A DNA stretch of 64,000 bases, taken from positions 11,216,910 to 11,280,909 of the forward strand of contig NC_089724.1 of the NCBI RefSeq assembly GCF_035083965.1, written 5' to 3'. This document shows, one piece after another, positions 26,053-38,336 of this stretch. The position numbers were made by a program, and so were the translations under genes. Below the pieces are notes generated by a model that saw only the letters and a program-made list of their open reading frames with translations, did no database searches and was not told where the DNA came from. The DNA comes from Branchiostoma lanceolatum (Eukaryota > Chordata > Leptocardii > Amphioxiformes > Branchiostomatidae). Positions within the stretch are counted from its first letter, which is position 1. Each line of letters begins with the position of its first letter.

Positions 26053-26891
26053 GTTGTCGGCTGGTTTATAAGACAAATGTCACATCCGCTTCCTGATAAA
26101 CACAATCATTTACAAGACACCTTATTTTCTTAAAATTGCTAACCTGCAATTGGACTCCAAGTGTGATCAATCATCAAAACCCCTCTTTGTTGCTACAACC
26201 TACGGCACGTGTATTTTCCCGCCGCCATATCATTACCCAGAATCCTGTTGTCAAGCAGACGACAAAGGTTTGTGAGGAACACTTTTTTGTCTAAATGTTG
26301 CGTGTGATTGTGGACTGAGGACGATATTTTCCTCAAAGTTTGCTCCTAACACAACAAGGAATACATGGACATAGTAGTATTATCAATGCTACGGCATCCG
26401 GCTAACTTTCCATGAATAATGTACACGTTGCCATGACGGTGGATGTCGACTATGACGTTCTATAGCTACCGACTCAACACACGGGTTGTTCCCGTAGGCC
26501 TGATGTGTGCGGTACGGCCGTTTTTTCGTGTATTTTTTTACTTGGACACGTCTATATCCATAGCACTCTCCTCAAGCCAAGGATGGAACGAATAGCTGCT
26601 GTATAAAATGTAATTAGCGGTAAGATATTCAAGACGAATCTTCTCTCCCGAATTAATGTTCACCCCTGTCCGACAGCACCGTCATTGTGAGTGCGGCGGA
26701 CGGTAGTTTCAAGTTGAAATATTGTGGTGTCAGCAAGACTAGAGACAAAATCTACCATATATATGATTAGTGCAAAGATAGTACATGATACTGACAGAAT
26801 AATAGAAAAAAAAGGATGGTTTATTGTTCTGCTAGATTGATTTCAGTCAACCATTATCGGAAAAATCCCGAATTTATGTTACCCAACGTTA
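26053..26891. mobile_element. 839-bp dispersed element, copy 1
   Basis: This stretch recurs in reverse orientation at 44108-44948 over its whole length with moderate divergence. Shared blocks include TGGTTTATAAGACAAATGTCAC-like sequence near the start, a CCGCCATATCATTACCCAGAATC-like block, and a TTTATGTTACCCAACGTTA end. Neither copy shows terminal inverted repeats or a coding frame. Flanking CATC/TATC is a weak 4-bp target duplication. Class unresolved: non-autonomous DNA element or solo LTR. Confidence 0.65.
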
Positions 26892-27150
26892 TATCATATT
26901 CACAGGGTCAGCGTGACTAGCTATCTACGTGTAAATCTTTGGCTCCGCTTGCAAATTATTGACCCCATTTGGCCACTTTCAACTAGCTTCTTTCCAGCAG
27001 CACAAGGAGTCTAGCAGATACTTGAAGAGAAGGCGAAGGGAATTGTTCAAAACGGTTTGCTTTTTAATAGGAAACATGAATTTGAATGTGCCCCCGCACC
27101 CACATACCATGCCATCCGACCTAGCGCCAGGTCTTGAGAGTAGCAAACTA

Positions 27151-27308
27151 TCACTCTCCAAGCAGAGGTTGGTGGAGAAGATTGTGACCTTTATGTCCCG
27201 TTTTCTGTTCACCCTCTTCTTGGTTGGATCGGTGGAGAGTGGGGACAGAAAACGGGGCATATGATAAAAAGGTAACAATCTTCTCCATCAACCTCTGCTT
27301 GGAGAGTA
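27151..27308. mobile_element. hAT-like miniature hairpin element, copy B
   Basis: A long palindrome: CTCTCCAAGCAGAGGTTG near the left end and CAACCTCTGCTTGGAGAG at the right. The inner arms (GAAGATTGTGACC, CCGTTTTCTG) are also inverted. Flanks GCAAACTA (27143-27150) and GCAAACTG (27309-27316) match at 7 of 8 bases, consistent with a hAT-type 8-bp target duplication. Confidence 0.75.
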
Positions 27309-28210
27309 GCAAACTGTGGGGAGTTGTACAACAAATCAACAGTTCCTGTTTCATGGGGCGGGGCGTCTTCCACCTGTACACAATTGTGGCTGCTAACTTT
27401 CTGTGTGTATATACATACAGCTGTCTGAAGACTTTGTTGAATTTTTGCAGAACTGAGAGCGTTACTCTGGGAAATGTGAAAGTTTTATAGGTCTGAGTGT
27501 TTTTCCCGTGCTTTGTTTTTAACTGCTATGTATGTTTACTTTGTGAATTGCGCAATGTCACACGACCAGAACACCCATAATCACCCATCCGCTCCAAGAC
27601 CACCGTCCAATCAACTTTATTACTGGGGTGATTTATTGATATTGAGGATTGACATATATAAAGATCAGTGTCATAGATATGAGAAGTGCTCTGTCATTGT
27701 AGATCATTGTAGTAATTGCGTCACGCCCTCTAGGCTGTAGCCACCCTTTTCTTCACTCCATCGGTTTTCCCGTTGATTTAACAGCTGTTATAAGAATAGA
27801 TCTGACGGTCTAGGTCTGGCATCAACTGGTAGCCACGCCGTGTTGGCTTTGTGTTGATCCAATATTGTGTTACCTGGTGACTCGTTACGTTGATCCGCTT
27901 TGAATGAAAAGAAGGAGCGTAACAATTTAACCTCCTTGGTAAAACACAGATAACAGAGCTGTATTACAACTGCTGGCCGTCTGATTGTGAATTCTCTATT
28001 TATATTTCATTTAATTTAATTCTAATTGTATATGATCGTATATGTGTGTAGCCGCTACAATGTTGGCTGCATGTTTGCTAATTAAGCCTGAAGAAACAAC
28101 ATTTTGCCCTGTTGTTGCCCAATTGTTGGGTCACATGTGTGCTCACTGTGTGGCGCTGTTGTTTTCGCCGTACTCTAAAAATACTTCGGGGAAGCTGGTG
28201 ACGTCTAGCC

Positions 28211-28479
28211 GTGTGATTGGTTGATAGCTGTCACATGGCCTAAGCGTGTGAATAATTAAGACGTCACTTGTGATACGGACCAATCATAGCGCAGAGCGGT
28301 GATGTCGAAATTTTGAGGGGAATTCCCTTCGCCTTTTTCTCAGAAGAAGCTTGTTTCGGGGGTATATAGGCTGAAATGCGTCAAATATATCTAAAGTTTG
28401 AGCTCGGGGACCCAGGGCTGCGTCACCACCATATGGTTGCTTGAAACCTGCAGAAGAAGCGACATTCTTCGAAAAACTT
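28211..28479 (+). promoter_or_regulatory. Candidate promoter and non-coding first exon of the ETS gene
   Basis: Inverted CCAAT (ATTGG, 28216-28220), an ACGTCA half-CRE at 28261-28266, a direct CCAAT at 28280-28284, and TATATA at 28363-28368 line up ahead of a possible exon ending at 28479 before the donor GTAAGT. Spacing suits a TATA promoter starting near 28393. The first recognisable ETS coding exon is 2.1 kb downstream and needs an upstream exon. The link is inference. Confidence 0.35.
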
Positions 28480-28769
28480 GTAAGTTCCCTTTTATTTTTT
28501 GTTGAAAATGTGACGCGAGATCGTGCATGAATGGGGAGGGGGGCATCCGAAGTAAGCAGAAGTTTACCGAAAGGAGAACGTAAAACAGGGAGTGCGCCTT
28601 GTAAATTTTCAGCCTCGTGTGCCCCATGTTCCCCCAGATCGTGACGTTTTTGCTACCCTGAATCTTAAGCGATCAGTGTTGTAAATGACAAGTGCAGAAA
28701 TGTACCGAACTTTTGATCAGATACAGGGAAAATAGAGGCAGTCTGTAGCGCCGAGACACGTTGTTTGTC

Positions 28770-28880
28770 CTGTCGGGTGCGAAGTGGGGCAGGGTGCGGT
28801 CCCGGGACCACCGCGTGCGCCTGGTCACGTAGGCGGCGCCGCACGCGCCCAACACCGACAGTTCGAAGTGTGCACGGGCA
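28770..28880. other. GC/CpG-rich block
   Basis: About 110 bp markedly richer in CpG than its surroundings (GTGCGGTCCCGGGACC, GGCGGCGCCGCACGCGCCC). It may be part of a CpG-rich 5' region of the ETS gene. A minus-strand open frame crosses it (28673-28987) but has no family likeness. Confidence 0.4.
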
Positions 28881-30628
28881 GCGTTCTCCTGAACCACATA
28901 TGGCTTGGGGAAAACTTTAATACGGTCTAACGTTACAAAGAAATTATATTGTTTTAGAAAAATACGAGTATTAGGCCAGTGTTGCATGTAGGCCTTTCTC
29001 CTGCCAACACTAACCGCTTTTTAGCTGCAAATCTCATGCATAGACACGGACACCTGTGCTCCAGTCTACACACCAAGTTTTCTTTTGGGTAACGTTACAA
29101 CACCACAAAATGATTTCGTACGGATACGTTTTCTATTCATACCATAGGGTAGCAGTGGCGACTCTAGTCGGAGTAGAATGGCTGGTGGAAGACTCACAAG
29201 TTTTCTGCATGTTTCTTACAGTGTCTGCACCTTCAAGAGTCTTCAAAAAAGTTCAACACATCTTTTGCAAGCTGTACACGGGACGGTTGAACTTTCGTCA
29301 CAGTCATGGCAGAGGCACTACAACAGGTCGGTGCAACACGGCTTTGATATCTACTGAAGACATTTTTATTTGAAGAAGATTTATTAAGCTCAGTTCTGTA
29401 ACTTGTTGGGGTTCTTGAGGAACATTGAGCGGGCAAAATGGCTGGGTGTGCATGCTTCAGTAGCTTCTGAGATCAGATGTCAGTAAGGACAAAACATGAA
29501 ACTATGGTATTAAAATTCCCATGCCTAGCTCAAGTTCTTGATACTATGTAAGATGCTCATGATTGAACATTTGTTTACTGGCAAGTTGCAAGGAAATGAC
29601 ATGCCCTGCACCAGACATAAAGTTCAGACAGGTAATTTTGTGCCCTTGAAAACATGAAGACAATGGGTGTTGCCTCCAGCCATGTCTTAATGTTGTACTT
29701 CATTTTAATCTTTTGGTAAGGTATGTCACTTCAATCACATTTTGAAAATGAATAAGACACCTTCCATCCAAGTCATAAATCCATGTCACAACAAGTATGA
29801 AGTTAGCAGTGAAAAAAAGTGCCAAATTTTCTTCTCTAAAGTTAAGTTGTAAACAGGTGGTGTTTGAGTTGGCCAGAGTTCAAATTCTGCCCAAAGCAAA
29901 GTATGGGTCTGAATTCTGATCAAACACAATTACCTCACCCAGCCTGGCTTACTTTGCTCTCATTGGTGGAGTGACTTGATTGGTTGGCATGTACACCCAT
30001 TGCATCATGGGCAGTATCCATGTATTCATGACCATAGTCAATCAAGTAATTTAGACAGTTGTTGCTCCGCCCACAGGGCATGACCCTTTTTTATGTTGTT
30101 CTTCTGTCAATCAAGCCTCCTGTCCCGCCCACTTGCACTCCAGACATAGATCTTTATGTGCTCATAGGGATTTAAAAGGTGATCCACCTGTTTATGCAAA
30201 TTTTTTCTTGGAAGAACGCTTTTACGAAAACATGTTGCCACTTGGGGGCTTCTTAACTGAAGCGCAGTCCGCCCAGACCCCAGTTGCAGCCGAGTCTTCC
30301 TGTGAGTCACACCTGTACTTTATCCTGTCCCAGGGTTTTCTACTTTTTGTCCTCTTTTTGTTTTTGTTTGGCTTCTTTAGAGGATTTTTATACCAACTAA
30401 AGATTTTTTCTTGGATAGACATTTTTCAGCTGATTTTTTTGTGGGAATTTCAGTTGTAAGTTCCTCTTTTGACAAATGTGCAGCAACTCTCACTTTTCTT
30501 CTCTCCAACTTGCCTACGGTGTGCCGGTAACATGCAGAAGTAAGACTTTTCGGTTCCCCCTTTCACTGCCGCCATGCTTTGCACAGTTTGGAGACGGTCC
30601 GTAAAGGTTTTTTTGTCTTTTTTTCTAG

Positions 30629-33600
30629 GCGATCGACGACACCACCCTCGACTTGGGCCAGTTTCTGTCCAACTTCCCCATTCCCACGCCGACGCAGTTT
30701 GCGATTCCACAGCCGCCAGAAGCCGTGTTCCCGACACCGCCCACCACACCACCGAACAGCATGTCCGGCACCTGGGGACACATCAAGACGGAGATGCCGT
30801 CTAGCTGCGCAATGCAGAACGAGCCGTCGTTCACCGAGCTGCAGATGGCACAGTCCAACTACATGTCCATCCAGAACCAGTTCAGTAAGTGGGCCTTGAT
30901 TTATGCTAGTAATTAAATGTTGAACAACTGGCTAGCCTGAAGGGGACGATCATTTATCTTGAGGCAGTACTGGGTTCTGTGGGCTGGAATGTGACTTGTG
31001 CATTAAAAAAAAGGATTTTCACTATTGTGACAGTTTGTCTGCAAATGGCATAGCTCAAAACTGTGTTCATAGCAGATGATCCATGGAAGCAAATCTTACC
31101 GGTTACTTTCCCATTGCCATGTGTTTCTAGGACTACCATTTACTATTATGAGGGCATTAAGGCAGTAAATATTCCTAAGTCCACTTAATGTCCCTCATAA
31201 AACCGAACTTGGAATGTACAATATTTGGATCTTCATGTAAACAAGTTGAAGTCAGATCGATTGTAAGCCCATATTGTGGTTACAGAATAATTGCATCATC
31301 TCCGTGCCAAAGGTGGAAAATATCAGACAATCGATTGCCTGTCTGGCGCCCACCTGTCTGACCTTGCCTCCATTTCTCCGTTTGAACCTCGAGAGTAGAG
31401 ATTAATGTAAACAACATCATAACTATCAAGTTCTGGTTGAAAACTTACTAGGATTTGAAAGAACTCCAAGCATTGCATACACAATTCAACATAAACGGTG
31501 TGTCAATTCAAAGACAGGTATGAACAGAGCTTTCATCCCTGAAGAAAAGCAAAAGTGCAAACAATTTGCTGCAGAAAACATTGGCAGTCACGTCCCACCT
31601 TCAAAGGCTTTATGGGTGATATATTGCGTGTGTTGTGTTGACATAGTCATCAAGGTGTGTTTGAAGACTGTACCCTTGGGGGGGTCGGCATTCCACTCTT
31701 GTTTCGTTGCAGACTTTGGACCTTGTCCACTTAACAAACATCACAAATCAACAGATGGTGATGTTTATCATAGTCCTTGTTGATTTTCAGCCGATCGGGC
31801 ATCTTTTTGCATCATGTTCGGGGAATGCGGGTGTTTGTTTTCCCCCTTGCAGACACTTTCATGTTGACCCTGTTAGCCTCTAAAACCACCCGGTGGCAAT
31901 GAGGAACAATAAGGCCGGAACCTAACACAACACAGAAAAACAGTTCCTGGAAAAAGTGTCTTGTTGCTGTTACCTCAGATACCTGACACTGACACATGAT
32001 CCAGTTGTTTTGCCCTTGGCCATTGTTTGGGATACAATATTCATGACGCTGTGCCAGGCAGTGTTGCTGAACACATTACATTGAAAGAAATGGCGAACAA
32101 AGATGCTTTCTGGTGTTTTGTGTGATTGACACCCGTTTTTCTTTACTATTTGCTCCTGTGCAGACTGGTGCAGCAGCCACCCGATGAACTGGTCCTACAC
32201 CCAAGTGCGCGGCTTCCTCACCTGGGCAGTCGCCGAGTACGAGCTGCCGCCGCACGAGATCAACTTCGAGCACTTCCGCGTCAACGGCGCCAAGCTGTGC
32301 ATGATGAGTCGGGAGGAGTTCTCCCTGCTTTGCCCCAACTACGGAGACATCTTGTACCTGTCAATTGGCAAAGTACTGGAAGAAGGTACTTCACTCTTCA
32401 CTCCACTGTACCCTGTATTGTAGGTGTAGAGTAAATAGGTCTTAGGCAAGCCCTTAGCATCATACAGCATACGAAAATGATTTTAACAAATCTGGTGCTA
32501 TTTTCTCACTGGAAAGACATTGAAATGTAAGTAGGTTGCGAAAGGTTTTCTCTTATACAAGGAACTGTCTAGCTGAACTGCTTCACTCTTCAGCTTTCCT
32601 AACTTGCAAATGATATGCAAACACTTCCTGAATGATAATGACTAGTCAACTAACTAACTGTATTAACCAGTCATACTAACCAGCTGACCTGTTGCCTTTC
32701 GGCTTCTTGCAGCTCAGTACCTCTATGACCCAACCCCTGCCTTCTGTGAAGGCCCCAGTGACACTACTATGTCAGAGTCAGTACGTGCTATGCATGAGGA
32801 GATGATGAACATGGAGTTTATCCAAGCCCCTGTGGACGGTAAGTTGATAGATTTATAAACATCACCTAGCAGTCAGTAGTTGGATCCTATGGTGTAAATA
32901 ATACGATGATATAGATTCACCAAAGGCCCAGACTTGCATGGTAAGTTAAAGCTGGCAAGCAATATGTTGTTGATCTTTCTTGTAAACATACTTTTCCACT
33001 TGTCATTTCTGTAAGTTCCTGACCACCGTTTGCTGACATGAATCCCCTTGTTGTTCTGCAGACCTGCCCATGGTGGACCTGTTCCCGGACTGTGGCGGGA
33101 TCACCGCTGATGACATCGATGTCAACGACAAGTTTGACGATGTCAACGTCGAGCTCCCGAGCGACTTCCCCCCCAGCCCGACCTCCACAGACTCCTACTC
33201 ATCCATGTCGCCTGGGCGCACCTCGCCGTACTCCTTTGGCAGCGAGTCAGGTGTGTGTCAGAAAACTGCGTGTGCTTCCAGCCGTGAATATTTTCTGATC
33301 TTTCACTTTCAACTTCCTTGGAGCATCAGACTCTTATCAGTAGTACACAGCATCATTCTAACCTTTGTTGCTTTGGTTTTTATAGACTGTGACCAGACCC
33401 TGGGTAACCTCTCCTTCATGCCACGGTATGAGACAAGTGACGGGGACTCGGACCACGACAGCTGCGGCTCCTCTCCCCATGGGAGCTACTCTGATGGTGA
33501 GTAGAACATGCCAGCATAGCTTTCACGTGTTTGTAGCTTTTTCTGGCAAAACTGCACTTTCAGTCTGGTAGACATGTTTATGTTTTGAAGATAGATGCAT

Positions 33601-34477
33601 GTATTGAAGGTTTTGTGTCTGTTTGTGTCACCAGAGTTGCACATGTACGACTCGGACAAAGACGTCAAACCCACCATGGACTTCTCTGTGCAAAACGCAC
33701 CGATCAACATGAAGATCAAGCCCGGCGTTGTCCCCGAGAGGAGGGCCCGTGGCCGCCCGAGGAAGGTGCGCACGGTGACCGAGGAGATGCTGACCACAGG
33801 GAAGAGAGGACGCCAGCATAGTAAGTACTCAACCTACACCATAGTCAATCACATGCATGAATTTTTAGTATGTTGGGTTCTTGTATGCTGACATGTACCT
33901 GCAGAATGACTGACCACATGTTGTTTGTTTCTGCTGTAGGCAAGGGCAACCACCTGTGGGAGTTTGTGAGGGACCTGCTGAAGAACCCGTCCACCAACCC
34001 CAAGGTCATCAAGTGGGAGGACAGGCGTGACGGCATCTTCCGCTTCGTCCAGTCCGAGGCCGTCGCCAACATGTGGGGGCGCAAGAAGAACAACCCCAAC
34101 ATGACCTACGAGAAGCTGTCTCGCGCTATGAGGTGAGCTCCTATCTGTGACTGTTTTGTTTGTATGGGTGAATCAACGATGGTGTAAACGCCTTTATCTT
34201 TTTCATCTTAACTTTTGTTTGGTCAGAAAATATATTTTCTTGAACTTGTGGTGATCAGAAATAAGAAATGTAGTACTGTTGGAATATTTCTACTGACTCA
34301 CAGAAGCTTGGACAAAAAGAGGCATATGATGAGTAAGTACATACAACCAGAATGCAGCTGACATTATCTTCACCACACAGGTACTACTACAAACGTCAGA
34401 TCCTGCAGCAGGTGCCTGAGCGCCGCCTAGTGTACAAGTTTGGTCCTGCAGCGACCGGTTGGAAGGACAATGAGTAG
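30629..34477 (+). CDS. ETS transcription factor, ESE/ELF3-type, isoform with terminal exon 9a (5' partial)
   Basis: Exons: 30629-30884, 32164-32385, 32713-32838, 33062-33250, 33386-33496, 33635-33820, 33940-34132 and 34381-34477; 1380 nt, 459 aa plus the missing N-terminus. A TAG in frame sits just before 30629, so the exon must be spliced or translation starts at the ATG at 30761. Order: acidic/Pro-rich N-terminus with a sumoylation-type IKTE; PNT domain in exon 2 ([18 protein letters not shown]); Ser/Asp-rich middle; AT-hook [14 protein letters not shown] domain starting [11 protein letters not shown] with recognition helix [21 protein letters not shown]-hook and ETS in that order matches ELF3/ESE-1 proteins, which regulate epithelial genes in the nucleus (family knowledge). 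Exact orthology (ELF3, EHF or ELF5) needs a tree. Confidence 0.93.
34381..34477 (+). CDS. ETS gene alternative terminal exon 9a
   Basis: After acceptor CACACAG this 97-nt exon completes the Arg of RAMR and encodes [20 protein letters not shown], then [11 protein letters not shown] and TAG. It supplies the end of the recognition helix and the following beta-strands of the ETS domain. It differs from exon 9b mainly at the turn after the helix and in the tail. Confidence 0.88.
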
Positions 34478-34544
34478 CTTGTCATCGTGGTTTCCATGGT
34501 AACGCTGTACCCTTGTTCTGACCATGCCGCCCCTTGTGCTTCAG

Positions 34545-34641
34545 GTATTACTACAAGCGTCACATCCTGGAGCGCGTCGACGGCAAGCGCTTGGTCTATC
34601 GCTTCGGAACCGAGGCCAAGGGGTGGAGGGAGAACGAGTAG
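34545..34641 (+). CDS. ETS gene alternative terminal exon 9b
   Basis: A second 97-nt exon follows acceptor GTGCTTCAG, 67 nt after the stop of exon 9a, in the same phase. It encodes [20 protein letters not shown], then [11 protein letters not shown] and TAG. This version is closer than 9a to vertebrate ELF3/EHF ends (ILERVDG). Joined to exon 8 (ending 34132) it gives a second intact ETS domain of the same length. There is no AATAAA between 9a and 9b, so both forms probably share one 3' UTR and differ by acceptor choice. Confidence 0.88.
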
Positions 34642-35680
34642 TGTTACCATGGCAACCACCATGACTGCAAACATCCCGCAGTTACGGCGATGTTGATCTT
34701 ACCAGAACGTGTCCATGGTTGAAGTTACAACCATGGCAAAAAGTCAGCTTGGCATTCCCTGGCAAAATTTAACGTGAAGCACCAAGTGTTCACTAGATTT
34801 GGTCGTATATGTATCTTACTAAAACAAGTTAGTGTGTGGTGTGTATTTTAGTCATCTTATAAGAAAATATTTCCAAAAAAGTTTTTGTTGTCATAGGTTT
34901 TTTTTACACATACATTGAGTATAGACTGTTATGAAAATTGAACATTTGTTAAGTAAAATTTATAAGTGTTTTATAAGGGAATTCAATATTGTTTGAAAAA
35001 ATTATGGTTAGGGTTTGATAGGTCAAGTTATGGCCTCAAAACCAGTGACTTTTCTAGAATTAGAGAAGTCCAAAATGTTGTATTCAAGTAATACACAGTT
35101 TCGTATATTATGAAAACTGTGTATTCGTGGGAATGGTTCTAGATAAGTATTAGTTGATGTTGTCAAAGTATCCCCAAACATTGTAACATTTGATATTATG
35201 ATATAATGAAGTTGATTTGATGTCCAACTAACTTACCTATAGGTGTGTTACTGGGATTCAATGTTTTTTACTTCAGGTGTAAAAATTCCATTATAAGAAT
35301 TTGTATACGGGATTCATTGATAACTCAATTAATGTCTTTGTACATAATGTATATATTTTATTGTAGTTTAATGTTCTCAAATCTGGAAGATTGATTCTGC
35401 AGTTTTGAGTTATGTATTTTTTTATATCTATCTGAAGTATCATACATGTATCAGTCATATCTATCAAACATTTGTATCAACTTTAGACAATATCGTTAAG
35501 TACTCAATGTCATGACTACAAAATGTACGACAATAGCATATGCATGATTGTAAGTCTAACATCAGTCGAAGAAGACTTTATGATTGTAACTGACCAGTGT
35601 GTAATCATGTCAATAACAAATACCTACAGTGGTGTATGTATCATGGGTTTTTATATCAATAAATGTTGAAAATGGACATT
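34642..35680 (+). other. ETS gene 3' untranslated region
   Basis: AT-rich non-coding sequence after the terminal exons, ending with AATAAA at 35658-35663. No other gene seen. Confidence 0.6.
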
Positions 35681-35689
35681 TTGTGTTTG

Positions 35690-37710
35690 TCAATCTAATA
35701 ACATGCCCAAAGTTTAGTGTCTAGCCTTGTTTCTTATGGTCCCCAGTAACTGATCTCTATGGAATGAGTTCCAGGTTAGGAAACATTGATGATGATTCAA
35801 GAAAAAACAAATCATAAAGTGATTCTTTACGAACTTAGAATAGCTATCTGCCAGACGTGTCCAAGTTATCTCTACATTGTAGTCCTATCAAACTAAACAT
35901 CACAGGAACGTCAGTAAGAAAAGCTAGAAAAACTTAACTAAAGCAACTGAACATTAAGTTAGATTAAATTAAACCGAAGGTATAGTTATGAGGTTACAGG
36001 TATGAAGACAGACAGACGTGAAGTTATGTGTTTCTCAGGTAGCTTTCTGACAGTAGTTGAAACAAATCTCAGTATGGGAACAGAAAGGACAAGTAAGTAG
36101 TAATTTTATAAGCATGAAATATTGCACCATCAGACAAAAAGTAGGGATCCTTTTGTTGCAGCTACAACTACAGAGCTTCAACTGTAGATTTAGGACATCA
36201 ACATTCTTTAAGGGCGGACTTGAAATGATTCACATGAGAAGGAAGCTGTTCTGTAACACATTGAAACGTGTCTGAATGAGTAACTAGATATATTTAAAGG
36301 CGAAACAAAAGGCGTGCAAACAGAAGGAAGACCAAATGTTGATGAATGAAATGCACAGCAATGTTTGAAAGGTCCATTTTCTGCGAAGCCGTAATATTTC
36401 AGCAGTTTTATAACATTCAGTGTGGATTGGTCGTAAAATAAGATGTACATCAATGTTTTAAACGGACCATATTTTACTGCCAACGATTCATTTCAATTTG
36501 AACAGCCATAATACAAAATGTATTTCTAAGGGTACTAACGTTACCTGAAGAAGTAGCAAAAAAACGACAGGAGCCAAGTATCTTACATGTAGACTAGTAC
36601 CGGCATACAACGACGTTTCATGGCAAGTATTGACATAATCTTCTTAGACAAGATCATGTTCTTTACTCAGACCATGTGGTTCACATGTGGTTCACATGGG
36701 TACAAGTATTAAACGCTATGTAGTATCTGCGCCACCTAGCTGAAGATAATGGTATTGAATAAAAGCACAGTTTAAACATGCATTCTGAGGTTCTAACAAC
36801 TCAGCAACCATACGCTACCCAACCTGATACGTTCCCTGGAACTAGGAGATCATTTCCCTTTGTCTGTCCTGAAGATCATGTACGGCCTTTCAGGCGTTGT
36901 TAACGCTTGAGATGTATTACGCATGTAATTTTCAAAACTATACGGATTTGGAAACGTGGTGTGCAGACAACGAACAGAACCAGGAGTTCAACAACGATGG
37001 AGGAGTTTTAAACAAAATCTTGTTGCTGAGACTGATAAACCGTTGTACTTTCTGTAACACGTGCACTTCGAAAGGCACATGATAACTGCCTCTTACCAAT
37101 GTAGATACATACAGTCCCAAGCGCTCTTTGACCCACTGATCGATGTTGACCTTTTGTCCCTGTTCTGAGTAAACCGCCAGGTTAAATGCTTTTACGTGAG
37201 GGTCAACCAACGATATCAGCCCAAGATTATCAGGCCCATGAATCAGATCTAATGCCAATATAGAATCAACAACTACGACAACGTAGAAGTTGCAAAATCA
37301 AACCACCAAAGGACGACGAGTCGCAGTGAGTACAGCGTCCTTGCAAATTCAGTATACTAGTAGTTAGAACCTTTTTGTGTCACAGTAGATTTATTAACAA
37401 GTAAACGTGACTTTACTTCAATGGTTCATGGGGCTATGTTGCTCTCGTCGGCAGACATGGGCATGTTACGTAGTTTACCATCAAATTCCCTTTAGAAAAT
37501 GAAATCACGGTTATGGAGGTAAAAATACGTATAACCAACAGGGTTTGATTAAGCCAACAGGTCCGATATTTTTCATATATCTCCACCAATGTCGGATAAA
37601 AATGTCGACTATTCGAATCTCTTTGATAGACAGGTGGTATTGATTCATTTTCTATTAAAGTAACGGGATTTGATTTAAACCACGTACGACGAAACATTAG
37701 CAACGTAACG
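35690..37710. other. Intergenic, no gene seen
   Basis: No domain-bearing frame, RNA gene or clear repeat. Short open frames (for example 36938-37258 minus) have no recognisable features. Confidence 0.4.
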
Positions 37711-37715
37711 GAATC

Positions 37716-37928
37716 TACTGTAAATGCAGAAATGTTCGCAGTGGTTTTCTGTTCGCGGTTTTCGCAGTGAACTGTTTACCGCGAACTTAAACCCACCGTG
37801 AACAGCCGGTCCATTGTGTGACTGTAGCGCTACTATTGTTTCAAACGCGAAGTCAAAACCGCCGCGCACACTTCAGTTTCTTCCTACCGTGAAATTAAAT
37901 CCCCGCGAACACTTCTGCATTTACAGTA
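37716..37928. mobile_element. TTCGCGGT-type miniature element, intact copy
   Basis: A 209-bp core (37718-37926) has terminal inverted repeats CTGTAAATGCAGAAATGTTC and GAACACTTCTGCATTTACAG and is flanked by TA on both sides, as expected for a Tc1/mariner-type target. Internally it has inverted TTCGCGGT/ACCGCGAA motifs. Related copies lie at about 43187-43378, 52836-53015 and 59335-59500. Confidence 0.75.
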
Positions 37929-37929
37929 C

Positions 37930-38330
37930 TTGTATAAGCCGGATTATTGACGTTACTAAATGGCACCCAGCGAGACGTCCTTTGACCTTGTACAAACAAA
38001 GCGAGGCGTTAATAATTTGCAAATCAAGAGACTGGCTACAAATTGGAAGAAAAGCGTAGCAAAGCCAAGGCCTTGTGACTTTTATTACCAAGATTATTTT
38101 GAAAAAAAAAAAAATGAAAAAAATGACAATTTTCTTGTGCTAATAAGGGGACAGGCTGTATATTTTGAAAATACATTTGGATCAATGACACTTCGAAGGA
38201 ACACCACGTTCTTTATCTATGTCTGTATGAAAGTAACTTTAATTTTGTAACCATGCCTATTCTCACGTCGTCGCGATAAAGGCGGTTTATGATTACAAAC
38301 GTTATGATAATTTCCGTTCATATCGAGGTC
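37930..38330. other. Upstream region of the TLC gene
   Basis: A 96-codon frame at 37960-38250 (+) has no family features and is judged accidental. No promoter motif stands out. Confidence 0.35.
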
Positions 38331-38336
38331 GTCATC

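Noticed and set aside
30232-30301. Candidate first coding exon of the ETS gene (MLPLGGFLTEAQSAQ)
   Set aside because: Good ATG and GTGAGT donor, but it ends in phase 1 while the exon at 30629 must be entered in phase 0, so joining them would break the ETS frame.
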